Position numbers and translations under genes: made by a program. From contig JAEUME010000018.1 of the NCBI GenBank assembly GCA_016793445.1, positions 248,001 to 312,000 on the forward strand: a stretch of 64,000 nt of DNA. The letters are read 5' to 3'. Source of the stretch: Hyphomicrobium sp. GTDB lineage: Bacteria; Pseudomonadota; Alphaproteobacteria; Rhizobiales; Hyphomicrobiaceae. Shown here one piece after another: positions 8,571-16,559 of the stretch (positions are counted from its first letter, which is position 1; each line of letters begins with the position of its first letter). A model generated the notes under the pieces. That model was not told the DNA's origin. It saw only the letters and a program-made list of their open reading frames with translations, and did no database searches.

Positions 8571-9560
8571 ATGGCGCTTCCCGCCTTCAATATGCGTCAG
8601 CTTCTGGAAGCTGGCGTGCACTTCGGCCACCAGGCTCACCGCTGGAACCCCAAGATGGCGCCGTTCATCTATGGGTCGCGCAATAAAATCCACATTCTCG
8701 ACCTCACGCAGACCGTGCCGCTGCTGCATCAGGCGCTGCTCAAGGTCTCCGATACGGTTGCTAACGGCGGCCGCGTGCTGTTCGTCGCGACCAAGCGCCA
8801 AGCTTCCGATGGCATCGCGGATGCCGCCAAGCGCTCGGCGCAGTATTACATGAACCACCGCTGGCTGGGCGGTACCCTGACCAACTGGAAGACGGTCTCG
8901 CAGTCGATCCGCCGACTGCGTCAGCTGGACGATATCCTGGCCGATCCCCAGGGCCGCACCAAGAAGGAAGTGCTCAACATCCAGCGCGAGCGCGACAAGC
9001 TCAACCAGTCGCTGGGTGGCATCAAGGATATGGGCGGCACGCCCGACCTGCTGTTCGTGATCGACACCAACAAGGAGCAGATCGCGATCCAGGAAGCCCG
9101 CAAGCTCGGTATTCCGATTGTCGCCATCGTCGACACCAACTGCGATCCCGACGGCATCGACTTCCCCGTGCCGGGCAATGACGACGCCGGCCGCGCCATC
9201 ACGCTGTACTGCGACCTGATCGCGCGCGCGGCGCTCGACGGGCTGGAGCGTTCACAGGGTTCGGCGGGCATCGATGTCGGTGCTTCCGAGACGCCGCCGG
9301 CCGAAGATCTGCCGAGCGTCACCTTCAAGGGCATCGAAGCGGCCCGAGGCGAGGCCGATGATCTGAAGCGCATCACGGGCATCAGTCCGAAGCTCGAGCA
9401 GCGCCTCAACGACGCTGGCGTCTTCCATTTCTGGCAGCTCGCCGATCTCGACAACGACCATGCGAATGCTCTGGATCGCCAGTTGAGGCTCAAGGGCCAG
9501 GTCGCGCGCGAGGACTGGGTGGGACAGGCCAAAAAGCTCGTCGAGGCGGCTGCCGTCTGA
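8571..9560 (+). CDS. rpsB: 30S ribosomal protein S2 with a C-terminal helix-hairpin-helix-like extension
   Basis: The S2 core is complete in residues 1 to about 226 ([60 protein letters not shown]). The protein then continues for about 100 more residues through an acidic linker to a domain containing [21 protein letters not shown] and [11 protein letters not shown]. That block resembles the helix-hairpin-helix 'flap-endonuclease-like' domain also attached to other alphaproteobacterial proteins, and extended S2 proteins of about 330 aa are known from the Hyphomicrobiales. The role of the tail is unknown. AAAGGAA precedes the ATG with good spacing. rpsB is followed by tsf as in most bacteria. 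Confidence 0.97.
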   Translation: MALPAFNMRQLLEAGVHFGHQAHRWNPKMAPFIYGSRNKIHILDLTQTVPLLHQALLKVSDTVANGGRVLFVATKRQASDGIADAAKRSAQYYMNHRWLGGTLTNWKTVSQSIRRLRQLDDILADPQGRTKKEVLNIQRERDKLNQSLGGIKDMGGTPDLLFVIDTNKEQIAIQEARKLGIPIVAIVDTNCDPDGIDFPVPGNDDAGRAITLYCDLIARAALDGLERSQGSAGIDVGASETPPAEDLPSVTFKGIEAARGEADDLKRITGISPKLEQRLNDAGVFHFWQLADLDNDHANALDRQLRLKGQVAREDWVGQAKKLVEAAAV

Positions 9561-9602
9561 CGGCCGTTGTCGTCAGCACTCCATGAATTTCACGTCAACT
9601 GC

Positions 9603-9628
9603 GAGGCGTCCCGCTCTCGGGGCGCCTC
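9603..9628 (+). terminator. Attenuator-like hairpin between rpsB and tsf
   Basis: The stem GAGGCG-T-CCCG and CGGGG-CGCCTC closes a CTCT loop, 20 bases before the tsf start. It has no proper U-run, so it is more likely an attenuator, RNase site or mRNA-stability element that sets the rpsB:tsf ratio than a full terminator. Confidence 0.45.
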
Positions 9629-9647
9629 AAATCCAATGGGTGAACCT

Positions 9648-10568
9648 ATGACAACGATCACCGCCGCAGATGTCAAAAAGCTGCGCGATATGACCGGCGC
9701 GGGCATGATGGATTGCAAGAATGCCTTGACCGAGACCAACGGGGATATCGAGGCGGCTGTCGATTGGCTGCGCAAGAAGGGTCTGTCGAAGGCTGCGAAG
9801 AAGTCGGGCCGCATCGCCGCCGACGGTCTCATCGGCGTCGTCGCCAAGGGGCTGTCTGGCGCTGTCGTGGAGGTCAACTCCGAGACCGACTTTGTGGCGC
9901 GCAACGGGCAGTTCCAGGACATGGTGCGTGACATCACGTCGTTGGCCCCCGCCGCCAACGGCGATCTCGACAAGCTGCTCGCCGCCACCTACCCCGGTAC
10001 GAAGGAGACGGTGGGCGATCACGTGAAGGAGATGGTTGCGACCATCGGCGAGAACATGAGCGTGCGCCGCACGGCTTGCGTCACCGTGAAGGATGGCGTC
10101 GTTGCCGACTACATCCACAACCGCGTTGCTGATGGCCTTGGCAAGATCGGCGTGCTCGTCGCGCTCGAGAGCGCAGGCGATAAGCCGACGCTGTTTGAAA
10201 TCGGCCGCATGGTCGCGATGCACATCGCCGCTTCCAACCCGGTTGCGCTCGATCTTGACAGCGTGCCCAAGGATACGCTGGAGCGCGAGAAGGCGATCCT
10301 TGCCGAGAAGAACGCCGGCAAGAAGCCCGAGATGCTGGAGAAAATCATTGCGGGCGGCATGAAGGCCTACGCCAAGGAAAATTGCCTGCTGGAACAGGCC
10401 TACATCCACGACACCACCAAGACGGTGGCTCAGGCCCTGAAGGAAGCTGAAGGACAGGCTGGCGCGGCGATCAAGCTCACGGGCTTCGTGCGCTACGCGC
10501 TGGGCGAGGGCATCGAGAAAGGCGGCGATGATTTCGCCGACGAAGTGCGTAAGCTAGCAGGCGGTTGA
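9648..10568 (+). CDS. tsf: Translation elongation factor Ts
   Basis: EF-Ts, 306 aa, is the nucleotide exchange factor for EF-Tu. The start was set at MTTITAADVKKLRDMTGAGM because the family begins there; the open frame extends 27 codons further upstream without homology. The N-terminal UBA-like domain contains the diagnostic MMDCKNALTETNGDIEAAVDWLR, followed by the conserved VEVNSETDFVARN and the C-terminal LLEQAYIHD. It lies 87 bases downstream of rpsB, separated by a hairpin. Confidence 0.97.
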   Translation: MTTITAADVKKLRDMTGAGMMDCKNALTETNGDIEAAVDWLRKKGLSKAAKKSGRIAADGLIGVVAKGLSGAVVEVNSETDFVARNGQFQDMVRDITSLAPAANGDLDKLLAATYPGTKETVGDHVKEMVATIGENMSVRRTACVTVKDGVVADYIHNRVADGLGKIGVLVALESAGDKPTLFEIGRMVAMHIAASNPVALDLDSVPKDTLEREKAILAEKNAGKKPEMLEKIIAGGMKAYAKENCLLEQAYIHDTTKTVAQALKEAEGQAGAAIKLTGFVRYALGEGIEKGGDDFADEVRKLAGG

Positions 10569-10626
10569 AGGCAAATATCGGCAAGTCCGTCACGCTAGGC
10601 GGAATCGGCAAAAAGCGGTACCTATC

Positions 10627-10658
10627 GGCCGGCTGGCGAGAACCAGCCGGCCTTCTTG
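10627..10658 (+). terminator. Hairpin terminator or attenuator between tsf and pyrH
   Basis: The perfect stem GGCCGGCTGG/CCAGCCGGCC with a CGAGAA loop is followed by TTCTTG. It lies 58 bases after the tsf stop and 58 before pyrH. Confidence 0.6.
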
Positions 10659-10715
10659 CACCCGATCCCGCCGCTAAAGCCGGGACGATCGGGCAAAAGA
10701 CAAATCGCGGTGACC

Positions 10716-11441
10716 ATGGCGACACCATTCAGATTCAAGCGCATGCTGCTGAAGCTCTCAGGCGAGGCTCTGATGGGGCAGAACGCCTATGGCATCGATA
10801 TGAGCGTGTGTGACCGGCTTGCGGGCGACGTGGCCGAGGCCAGGGACGCGGGCGCCCAGATCGCCGTCGTTATTGGCGGCGGCAATATCTTTCGCGGCCT
10901 CACGGGCGCTGCCAAGGGCATGGACCGGGCGACGGGCGACTACATGGGGATGCTGGCGACTGTGATGAACGCGCTCGCCTTCCAGAATGCGCTGGAGAAG
11001 CGAAAAGTGCCCGCACGCGTGCTTTCGGCCATTCCAATGCCCACCGTGTGCGAATCCTACGTTAGGCCCAAGGCTCTGAGCTACATTGATAAAGGCCACG
11101 TCTGTATTTTCGCGGCGGGAACCGGCAATCCCTTCTTCACCACCGACACGGCGGCCACGTTGCGTGCCATCGAGATGAATTGCGACTGTGTTGCCAAAGC
11201 GACGAGCGTAGATGGCGTCTACTCGGCCGATCCCAAGAGGGACCCCAATGCCAAGAGATACGACCGCCTGACGTATTCGGAGGTTTTGGCCAAGGATCTC
11301 AAAGTGATGGATGGCGCGGCAATCGCCCTTGCCCGCGACAATCATCTTCCGGTATTGGTGTTTTCCATCAAGGAGGCTGGAAATCTGCTCAAAGCGCTGA
11401 AAGGTGAAGCACGGGCAACCGTAATTCACGATCAGGCTTGA
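10716..11441 (+). CDS. pyrH: UMP kinase
   Basis: The enzyme, 241 aa, phosphorylates UMP to UDP in pyrimidine synthesis as a cytoplasmic hexamer. It belongs to the amino-acid-kinase fold: [13 protein letters not shown] at the N terminus, the glycine-rich [26 protein letters not shown] for UMP binding, and the nucleotide region [17 protein letters not shown] and VDGVYSADP. The start ATG at 10716 gives the normal length; the reading frame is open further upstream without conservation. It sits between tsf and frr in the standard rpsB-tsf-pyrH-frr order. Confidence 0.97.
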   Translation: MATPFRFKRMLLKLSGEALMGQNAYGIDMSVCDRLAGDVAEARDAGAQIAVVIGGGNIFRGLTGAAKGMDRATGDYMGMLATVMNALAFQNALEKRKVPARVLSAIPMPTVCESYVRPKALSYIDKGHVCIFAAGTGNPFFTTDTAATLRAIEMNCDCVAKATSVDGVYSADPKRDPNAKRYDRLTYSEVLAKDLKVMDGAAIALARDNHLPVLVFSIKEAGNLLKALKGEARATVIHDQA

Positions 11442-11567
11442 GCCCCGGGGGGACGGGCGCCTTCTTAAAGTTTTCCATGGGGCCAGCCCTGCGGGCGCCC
11501 GGGCCTAACGTGACCAAGGGCGCTATCTCCGTAGACAGATAGGCCTGGTGCGCACGAAGGAGAGACG

Positions 11568-12131
11568 ATGTCGCTGACAAATTTTGATCTCAAGGAGATC
11601 GACAAACGCATGCATGCGTCGATCGATGCGTTCAAGCGTGAACTGATCGGTTTGCGCACGGGACGCGCCCACGCCAACCTGCTCGATCCGGTGCACGTTA
11701 CCGTCTATGGCGCGCGCATGCCTCTCAATCAGGTTGCCACGGTTTCGGTCCCCGAACCGCGCATGATCACCGTGCAGGTGTGGGACCGCTCGAACGTGAT
11801 GGCGGTGGATAAGGGAATCCGCGAAGCCAATCTGGGCCTCAATCCGATTACGGATGGACAGATCCTGCGCCTGCCGATTCCTGCGCTGACAGCCGACCGC
11901 CGCCAGGAACTCGTCAAGCTCGCCCACAAGTACGCCGAGCAGGCCAAGGTAGCGATTCGCAACGTGCGCCGCGAGGGCATGGAAGTTCTCAAGAAGCTCG
12001 AGAAGGACGGCAAGATGAGCCAGGACGAGCACCGCGGCCAGTCAGACAAGGTGCAGGAGCTTACCGACAAGATCATCAAGGAAGTGGATCAGACGCTTGC
12101 CGCCAAGGAGGCGGAAATCCAGAAGGTGTAA
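11568..12131 (+). CDS. frr: Ribosome-recycling factor
   Basis: The protein, 187 aa, is full length. It acts with EF-G to split ribosomes after termination. The conserved HASIDAFKRELIGLRTGRAH, the hinge motif around VYGARMPLNQVATVSVPEPR and the C-terminal three-helix bundle ending (QELTDKIIKEVDQTLAAKEAEI) are all present. GAAGGAGAG precedes the ATG with normal spacing. It is co-directional with pyrH and uppS. Confidence 0.97.
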   Translation: MSLTNFDLKEIDKRMHASIDAFKRELIGLRTGRAHANLLDPVHVTVYGARMPLNQVATVSVPEPRMITVQVWDRSNVMAVDKGIREANLGLNPITDGQILRLPIPALTADRRQELVKLAHKYAEQAKVAIRNVRREGMEVLKKLEKDGKMSQDEHRGQSDKVQELTDKIIKEVDQTLAAKEAEIQKV

Positions 12132-12188
12132 GCTGCTTGCTCCCGGCGATGCGCTGCACGCCAGCCATCAAGCCTGAACCATCCTGGC

Positions 12189-12962
12189 ATGAAGGTTTTT
12201 GACAACGTGACGAAAAACAGCGAGCCGGGCGAAGCAGAGGGGCGCAAGACCGGTCCCCGTCACGTAGCCATCATCATGGACGGCAACGGCCGCTGGGCCA
12301 AGAGTCGCGGCCTGCCGCGCACGGTCGGCCATCGCCAGGGCGTGGAGGCCGTGCGCCGCACGGTGCGCGCGGCGATAGAGCTGTCGATCCCGTATCTGAC
12401 GATCTACAGTTTCTCGTCGGAGAACTGGTCGCGTCCGGCCGATGAGATTTCTGATCTCATGGGCCTGATGAAGCGATTCATCCGGCGTGATCTAGCTGAG
12501 TTGCATCAGGAAGGGGTACGGATTCGCATCATTGGGGAGCGCGATCTCGTCGATCCGGAGCTTCTCTCGCTCATCGACGAGGCGGTCGAGATCACGCGCG
12601 GCAATGATAAGCTCAATCTGATCATCGCCTTCAACTACGGCGCGCGCACGGAAATCGCAAAGGCTGCGCGCAAGCTGGCGGAGCAGGTCGCGGAGGGTTT
12701 GCTGGATCCCTCCGAAATCACTCCGGAAACCCTTGGGGCGGCGCTTGACACCGGAGAGCTTCCAGATCCGGATCTGCTGATCCGCACGTCGGGCGAAATG
12801 CGGCTATCGAACTTCCTGCTCTGGCAGACAGCCTATACCGAGTTCGTTTTTCTCGATACCTTCTGGCCGGATTTCGACAAGAGTACGCTTGAGGCGGCTA
12901 TTGCCCAGTACTTGGGCCGCGAGCGCCGCTTCGGTGGTCTCACCAAACGCTCGTCCGCGTGA
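12189..12962 (+). CDS. uppS: Undecaprenyl diphosphate synthase
   Basis: This cis-prenyltransferase of 257 aa makes the C55 lipid carrier for peptidoglycan and polysaccharide synthesis. The diagnostic [20 protein letters not shown] near residue 25 carries the catalytic aspartate, [10 protein letters not shown] is the substrate loop, and [19 protein letters not shown] with TEFVF...WPDF are at the C-terminal side. The 3' end overlaps a possible GTG start of cdsA, showing tight coupling of the isoprenoid and phospholipid steps. Confidence 0.97.
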   Translation: MKVFDNVTKNSEPGEAEGRKTGPRHVAIIMDGNGRWAKSRGLPRTVGHRQGVEAVRRTVRAAIELSIPYLTIYSFSSENWSRPADEISDLMGLMKRFIRRDLAELHQEGVRIRIIGERDLVDPELLSLIDEAVEITRGNDKLNLIIAFNYGARTEIAKAARKLAEQVAEGLLDPSEITPETLGAALDTGELPDPDLLIRTSGEMRLSNFLLWQTAYTEFVFLDTFWPDFDKSTLEAAIAQYLGRERRFGGLTKRSSA

Positions 12963-12979
12963 AGGGCCGGAAAACAAGC

Positions 12980-13855
12980 ATGAGCGAGGAAGATCAGGAC
13001 GCGCCAAGTGCCCCAACGCCCTCCGCGACAGCCTCGCCCATTTCGCGTGAGCTTCAGCTGCGGATCGCGTCGGGTGCAGCGGTTGCGGCGGTGGCGCTGC
13101 TGGCGGTGTGGGCCGGCCCCATGCCCTTTGCCGTGCTGGTCTTCGCTGTCGCTGCGGCCATGAGTTGGGAATGGGGACGCATCGTCCGCCAGGAGGGATT
13201 CGATGTGCCCGGCGTCTTGCACATCGCAAGCGTCGGCGCCGCAGCGCTTCTGTCGGGACTCGGCATGGCGGGGCTTGGCGTTGCGGCTGTCGCGATTGGC
13301 GCGATCGCGGTTTCTGCCTTGTTGTTCGGCGGCGGCCAGGCCAAGCTCTCCAGTCTCGGTGTGCTTTATACCGGCCTGCCGGTGGTGGCGCTGGTGTGGT
13401 TGCGCAGTGATGCTTCGCTCGGGCTTCTCGCCGTGGTATTCATCCTGCTCGCCGTGGCGGCGACCGATATTGCGGCCTACGCGACCGGGCGCACTGTGGG
13501 TGGACCGAAGCTTGCGCCGAGCATATCGCCCGGCAAGACATGGTCGGGGCTTGCGGGCGGTGTCATCGCCGCGGCCGTGGCGGGTGGTCTGCTGGGGTTG
13601 CTGACACAGCGGGGCAATCCGGGCTGGATGGCGTTCCTGGCCCTTCTTCTCGCGTTCATCGCGCAAGCGGGTGACCTTGCCGAGTCGGCTTTGAAGCGCT
13701 CTTACGGACTGAAGGATGCGAGTGACCTCATTCCCGGACACGGCGGGTTCATGGATCGCATGGATGGCATCGTTGCGGCGGCGACGGCAGCCGCCCTCAT
13801 TGCGCTGATGATCGACGCCTATGCGCCAGCGCGCGCACTTTTGCACGGATCATGA
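12980..13855 (+). CDS. cdsA: Phosphatidate cytidylyltransferase
   Basis: This is a polytopic inner-membrane enzyme of about 291 aa that makes CDP-diacylglycerol for phospholipid synthesis. The CDS family signature at the C terminus is complete: GDLAESALKRSYGLKDAS followed by LIPGHGGFMDRMDG, preceded by SPGKTWSGLAGG. Multiple transmembrane segments occupy residues from about 30 to 230. The ATG at 12980 was chosen; a GTG at 12959 would overlap the uppS stop and add seven residues. The stop overlaps the dxr start by four bases (ATGA). Confidence 0.96.
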   Translation: MSEEDQDAPSAPTPSATASPISRELQLRIASGAAVAAVALLAVWAGPMPFAVLVFAVAAAMSWEWGRIVRQEGFDVPGVLHIASVGAAALLSGLGMAGLGVAAVAIGAIAVSALLFGGGQAKLSSLGVLYTGLPVVALVWLRSDASLGLLAVVFILLAVAATDIAAYATGRTVGGPKLAPSISPGKTWSGLAGGVIAAAVAGGLLGLLTQRGNPGWMAFLALLLAFIAQAGDLAESALKRSYGLKDASDLIPGHGGFMDRMDGIVAAATAAALIALMIDAYAPARALLHGS

Positions 13856-15093
13856 GAGGCGCTAGGCCAATGACGCTTCAGGGCTTGCAAGGTAGTGAGG
13901 CACAGGCGCCGCGCAGGAGCGGCTCTGCGCGCCGCATCTCGGTGCTCGGGGCAACGGGCTCCATCGGCACCAGTACGCTCGACCTCATCGGCCGCGACGC
14001 GGAAGGCTTCGAGGTCGTCGCGCTGACCGCGCAGTCGCGCCCAGAGGAACTCGCCCGCCTCGCCATCAAACACCGCGCCCGTGTCGCCGTCATCGGCGAT
14101 GAAGCCCACTTCGAGGCCTTGAAAGCCGCGCTGTCGGGCACTGGCGTTGAGGCCGCAGCCGGTGCGCAAGCATTATGCGATGTGGCCCGCGAGGATACCG
14201 ATTGCGTGATGGCGGCCATCGTTGGCGCGGCGGGGCTCAGACCGACGTTTGCTGCGATTGCGCAGGGGCGGCGTATCGCGCTTGCCAACAAGGAGTGCCT
14301 TGTCTCGGCCGGAGACGTCTTCACCGCCGAGATCGCGCGCCAGGGGGCTGAACTGGTGCCCGTCGACAGCGAACACTCCGCCGCGTTCCAGCTTCTCGCC
14401 GGCGCAGAGCCCGGTTCGATCGAGAAGATCGTGCTTACCGCCTCGGGGGGGCCGTTCCGCCTCTGGGATCAGGCGGCGTTGGAAGCAGCCAAGCCCGAAC
14501 AGGCGCTGAAGCATCCCAATTGGTCGATGGGCGACAAGATCACGATCGACTCGGCGACCTTGATGAACAAAGGCCTGGAGCTGATCGAGGCGTTTCATCT
14601 GTTCCCCGTCTCAGCCGAGCAGATCGACATCGTGGTGCATCCTCAGTCGATCGTGCATTGCCTCGTCATGTACAAGGACGGCTCGGTGCTGGCGCAGATG
14701 GCGCCGCCCGATATGCGCACGCCCATCGCTGTTGCGCTTGCCTGGCCGGCCCGCATGGCGGCCCCGACCGAACGGCTCGATCTGGTGCGTCTGGGCACCC
14801 TCACGTTCGAAGCGCCAGATGAAGCCCGCTTTCCTGCCTTGCGACTGGCGCGCGAGGCGCTTCGCTGCGGCGGTACGGCGCCCGCCGTGCTTAACGGAGC
14901 CAACGAGGCGGCCGTGGCGGCGTATCTGGGCCGCCGGATTGGATTCTGCGACATCGCGCGCACGGTCGAGCGGACGCTGGAGGGGGCCGGAAAAGAGGGC
15001 GCACTGCGCACGCCGGCCTGTTTGGAGGATGTCCTGGCCGCCGACGCTCTGGCAAGACGGCTGGCACAAGCCCACATCAAAGGCTATCAATAG
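13852..15093 (+). CDS. dxr: 1-deoxy-D-xylulose-5-phosphate reductoisomerase
   Basis: The enzyme, 413 aa, catalyses the committed NADPH-dependent step of the methylerythritol phosphate isoprenoid pathway. Near the N terminus is the nucleotide motif ISVLGATGSIGTSTLDLI; metal and substrate residues lie in LVPVDSEHSAAFQLL and in ASGGPFRLWD, NWSMGDKITIDSATLMNKGLELIEA is conserved, and HPQSIVH follows. It starts inside the cdsA stop codon, so the two are translationally coupled, and rseP follows after 65 bases. Confidence 0.97.
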   Translation: MRGARPMTLQGLQGSEAQAPRRSGSARRISVLGATGSIGTSTLDLIGRDAEGFEVVALTAQSRPEELARLAIKHRARVAVIGDEAHFEALKAALSGTGVEAAAGAQALCDVAREDTDCVMAAIVGAAGLRPTFAAIAQGRRIALANKECLVSAGDVFTAEIARQGAELVPVDSEHSAAFQLLAGAEPGSIEKIVLTASGGPFRLWDQAALEAAKPEQALKHPNWSMGDKITIDSATLMNKGLELIEAFHLFPVSAEQIDIVVHPQSIVHCLVMYKDGSVLAQMAPPDMRTPIAVALAWPARMAAPTERLDLVRLGTLTFEAPDEARFPALRLAREALRCGGTAPAVLNGANEAAVAAYLGRRIGFCDIARTVERTLEGAGKEGALRTPACLEDVLAADALARRLAQAHIKGYQ

Positions 15094-15158
15094 ATTCGGC
15101 TTTGCCGCCTTATTTGATGGCTTCGTGCCCGGCGGCTCTATTCCTGGAAAGAGGACGT

Positions 15159-16310
15159 ATGGAGTTTTTGACCAACCTGGCGGGCGGCATATGGTCCAAC
15201 GTGATCATTTTTCTGCTCGTCCTTACCCTTGTGGTGTTCATCCACGAGCTGGGCCACTTCTTGGTTGCCCGCTGGTGCGGCGTTGTCGTGAAGGCCTTCT
15301 CCATCGGCTTTGGCCCGGAAATCTTCGGCTTTTACGACAGGCACGGCACGCGCTGGCGCTTTGCGTGGATTCCGCTCGGCGGCTACGTCAAGTTCATGGA
15401 CGACGATAACGCCGCCTCGATGCCCTCGCCCGAGGCGCTGGAGCGGATGACGCCCGAGGAGCGCCGAAGTTCGTTCCATACCAAACCCGTCTGGCAGCGC
15501 GCGGCCGTCGTCGCGGCCGGACCGATCGCCAATTTCCTTTTGGCCATCGCGATTTACGCCGGCCTCAACATGGCCGTCGGGATTCGCGTCATGCCCGCCT
15601 ACGTTGAGAAAGTGGTGCCCGATAGCCCCGCGGCCAAAGCCGGCTTCGAGCCAGGGGACAAGATCGTGGCGATCGATGCCGACCCGGTTGAAAGTTTCGA
15701 TGACCTCCAGCGGATCGTGGCCCCTAACGCGGGACGAGAGCTGACATTCAAGGTCGAGCGCAACGGGGACACGATTGATCTCAAGGTTACGCCAGCCATG
15801 GACGAGCAGCGCGATCCGTTTGGCCGCAACTTCAAGCGAGGCCTCATCGGCATCCAGCGTTCCAACGCGCCCGACAAGTGGCAGACCTACTCGGTCGGGC
15901 CTATCGATGCGGTCGCGCGCGGCGTTCAGGAGACGTGGTCCAACATCACCCAGACCGTGGCGGGTCTCGGCGATATGATTTCCGGACGCCAGTCGTCCGA
16001 GCAGATGGGGGGGCCGATCCTGATGGCGGAGGTTACCGCTAAGGTTGCGGGATTGGGTATCGAACCACTTTTGCGCTGGATTGCTCTGATTTCCGCCAAC
16101 ATCGGCTTTCTGAACCTGCTGCCGATCCCGGTTCTGGATGGGGGGCATTTGATGTTCTACGGCCTCGAGGCCGTTCGGCGAAAGCCGTTGAGCGACCGCT
16201 TCCAGCAGGTCGGATTTCAGATCGGCTTGGCGTTTATCATCGCATTGATGATTTTCGTGAATTTCAATGACTTGACCATCTTTTTGCGGCGCATGCTGGG
16301 GGCAAGCTAG
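15159..16310 (+). CDS. rseP: Site-2 intramembrane metalloprotease RseP/MmpA
   Basis: The protein is 383 aa. The zinc motif HELGHFLVARWCGV is in the first transmembrane segment, and the second metal-binding motif NLLPIPVLDGGHL is near the C terminus. A PDZ domain lies between (VVPDSPAAKAGFEPGDKIVAID, about residues 148-170). Members cut anti-sigma factors or other membrane proteins after a first cleavage; in Alphaproteobacteria the homologue MmpA cuts a polarity factor, so the substrate is not certain. AGAGG precedes the ATG at 15159. It lies directly before bamA as in many Proteobacteria. Confidence 0.95.
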   Translation: MEFLTNLAGGIWSNVIIFLLVLTLVVFIHELGHFLVARWCGVVVKAFSIGFGPEIFGFYDRHGTRWRFAWIPLGGYVKFMDDDNAASMPSPEALERMTPEERRSSFHTKPVWQRAAVVAAGPIANFLLAIAIYAGLNMAVGIRVMPAYVEKVVPDSPAAKAGFEPGDKIVAIDADPVESFDDLQRIVAPNAGRELTFKVERNGDTIDLKVTPAMDEQRDPFGRNFKRGLIGIQRSNAPDKWQTYSVGPIDAVARGVQETWSNITQTVAGLGDMISGRQSSEQMGGPILMAEVTAKVAGLGIEPLLRWIALISANIGFLNLLPIPVLDGGHLMFYGLEAVRRKPLSDRFQQVGFQIGLAFIIALMIFVNFNDLTIFLRRMLGAS

Positions 16311-16559
16311 AAAGGTATCCGGTGACGTATTCTTGCCACTTCCCGGCTGGTTGATGAATCGTTAAAAGACCATATGTTGGCGTGCGTTGGTCATGCTCCG
16401 ATTCGGGAAGTTGGAGCCGGGGGCCTTTTAAAAGCGCGGGTCATAAAAATGACGGGACACCGATAATTTTGTGTTCCGCGACAAGCAGATACGATGTGCC
16501 GCCGACGCCGACGGGGTGCATTGCATGGGGGTCGGCGGCAGACGAGGGCAAGACCGCGG

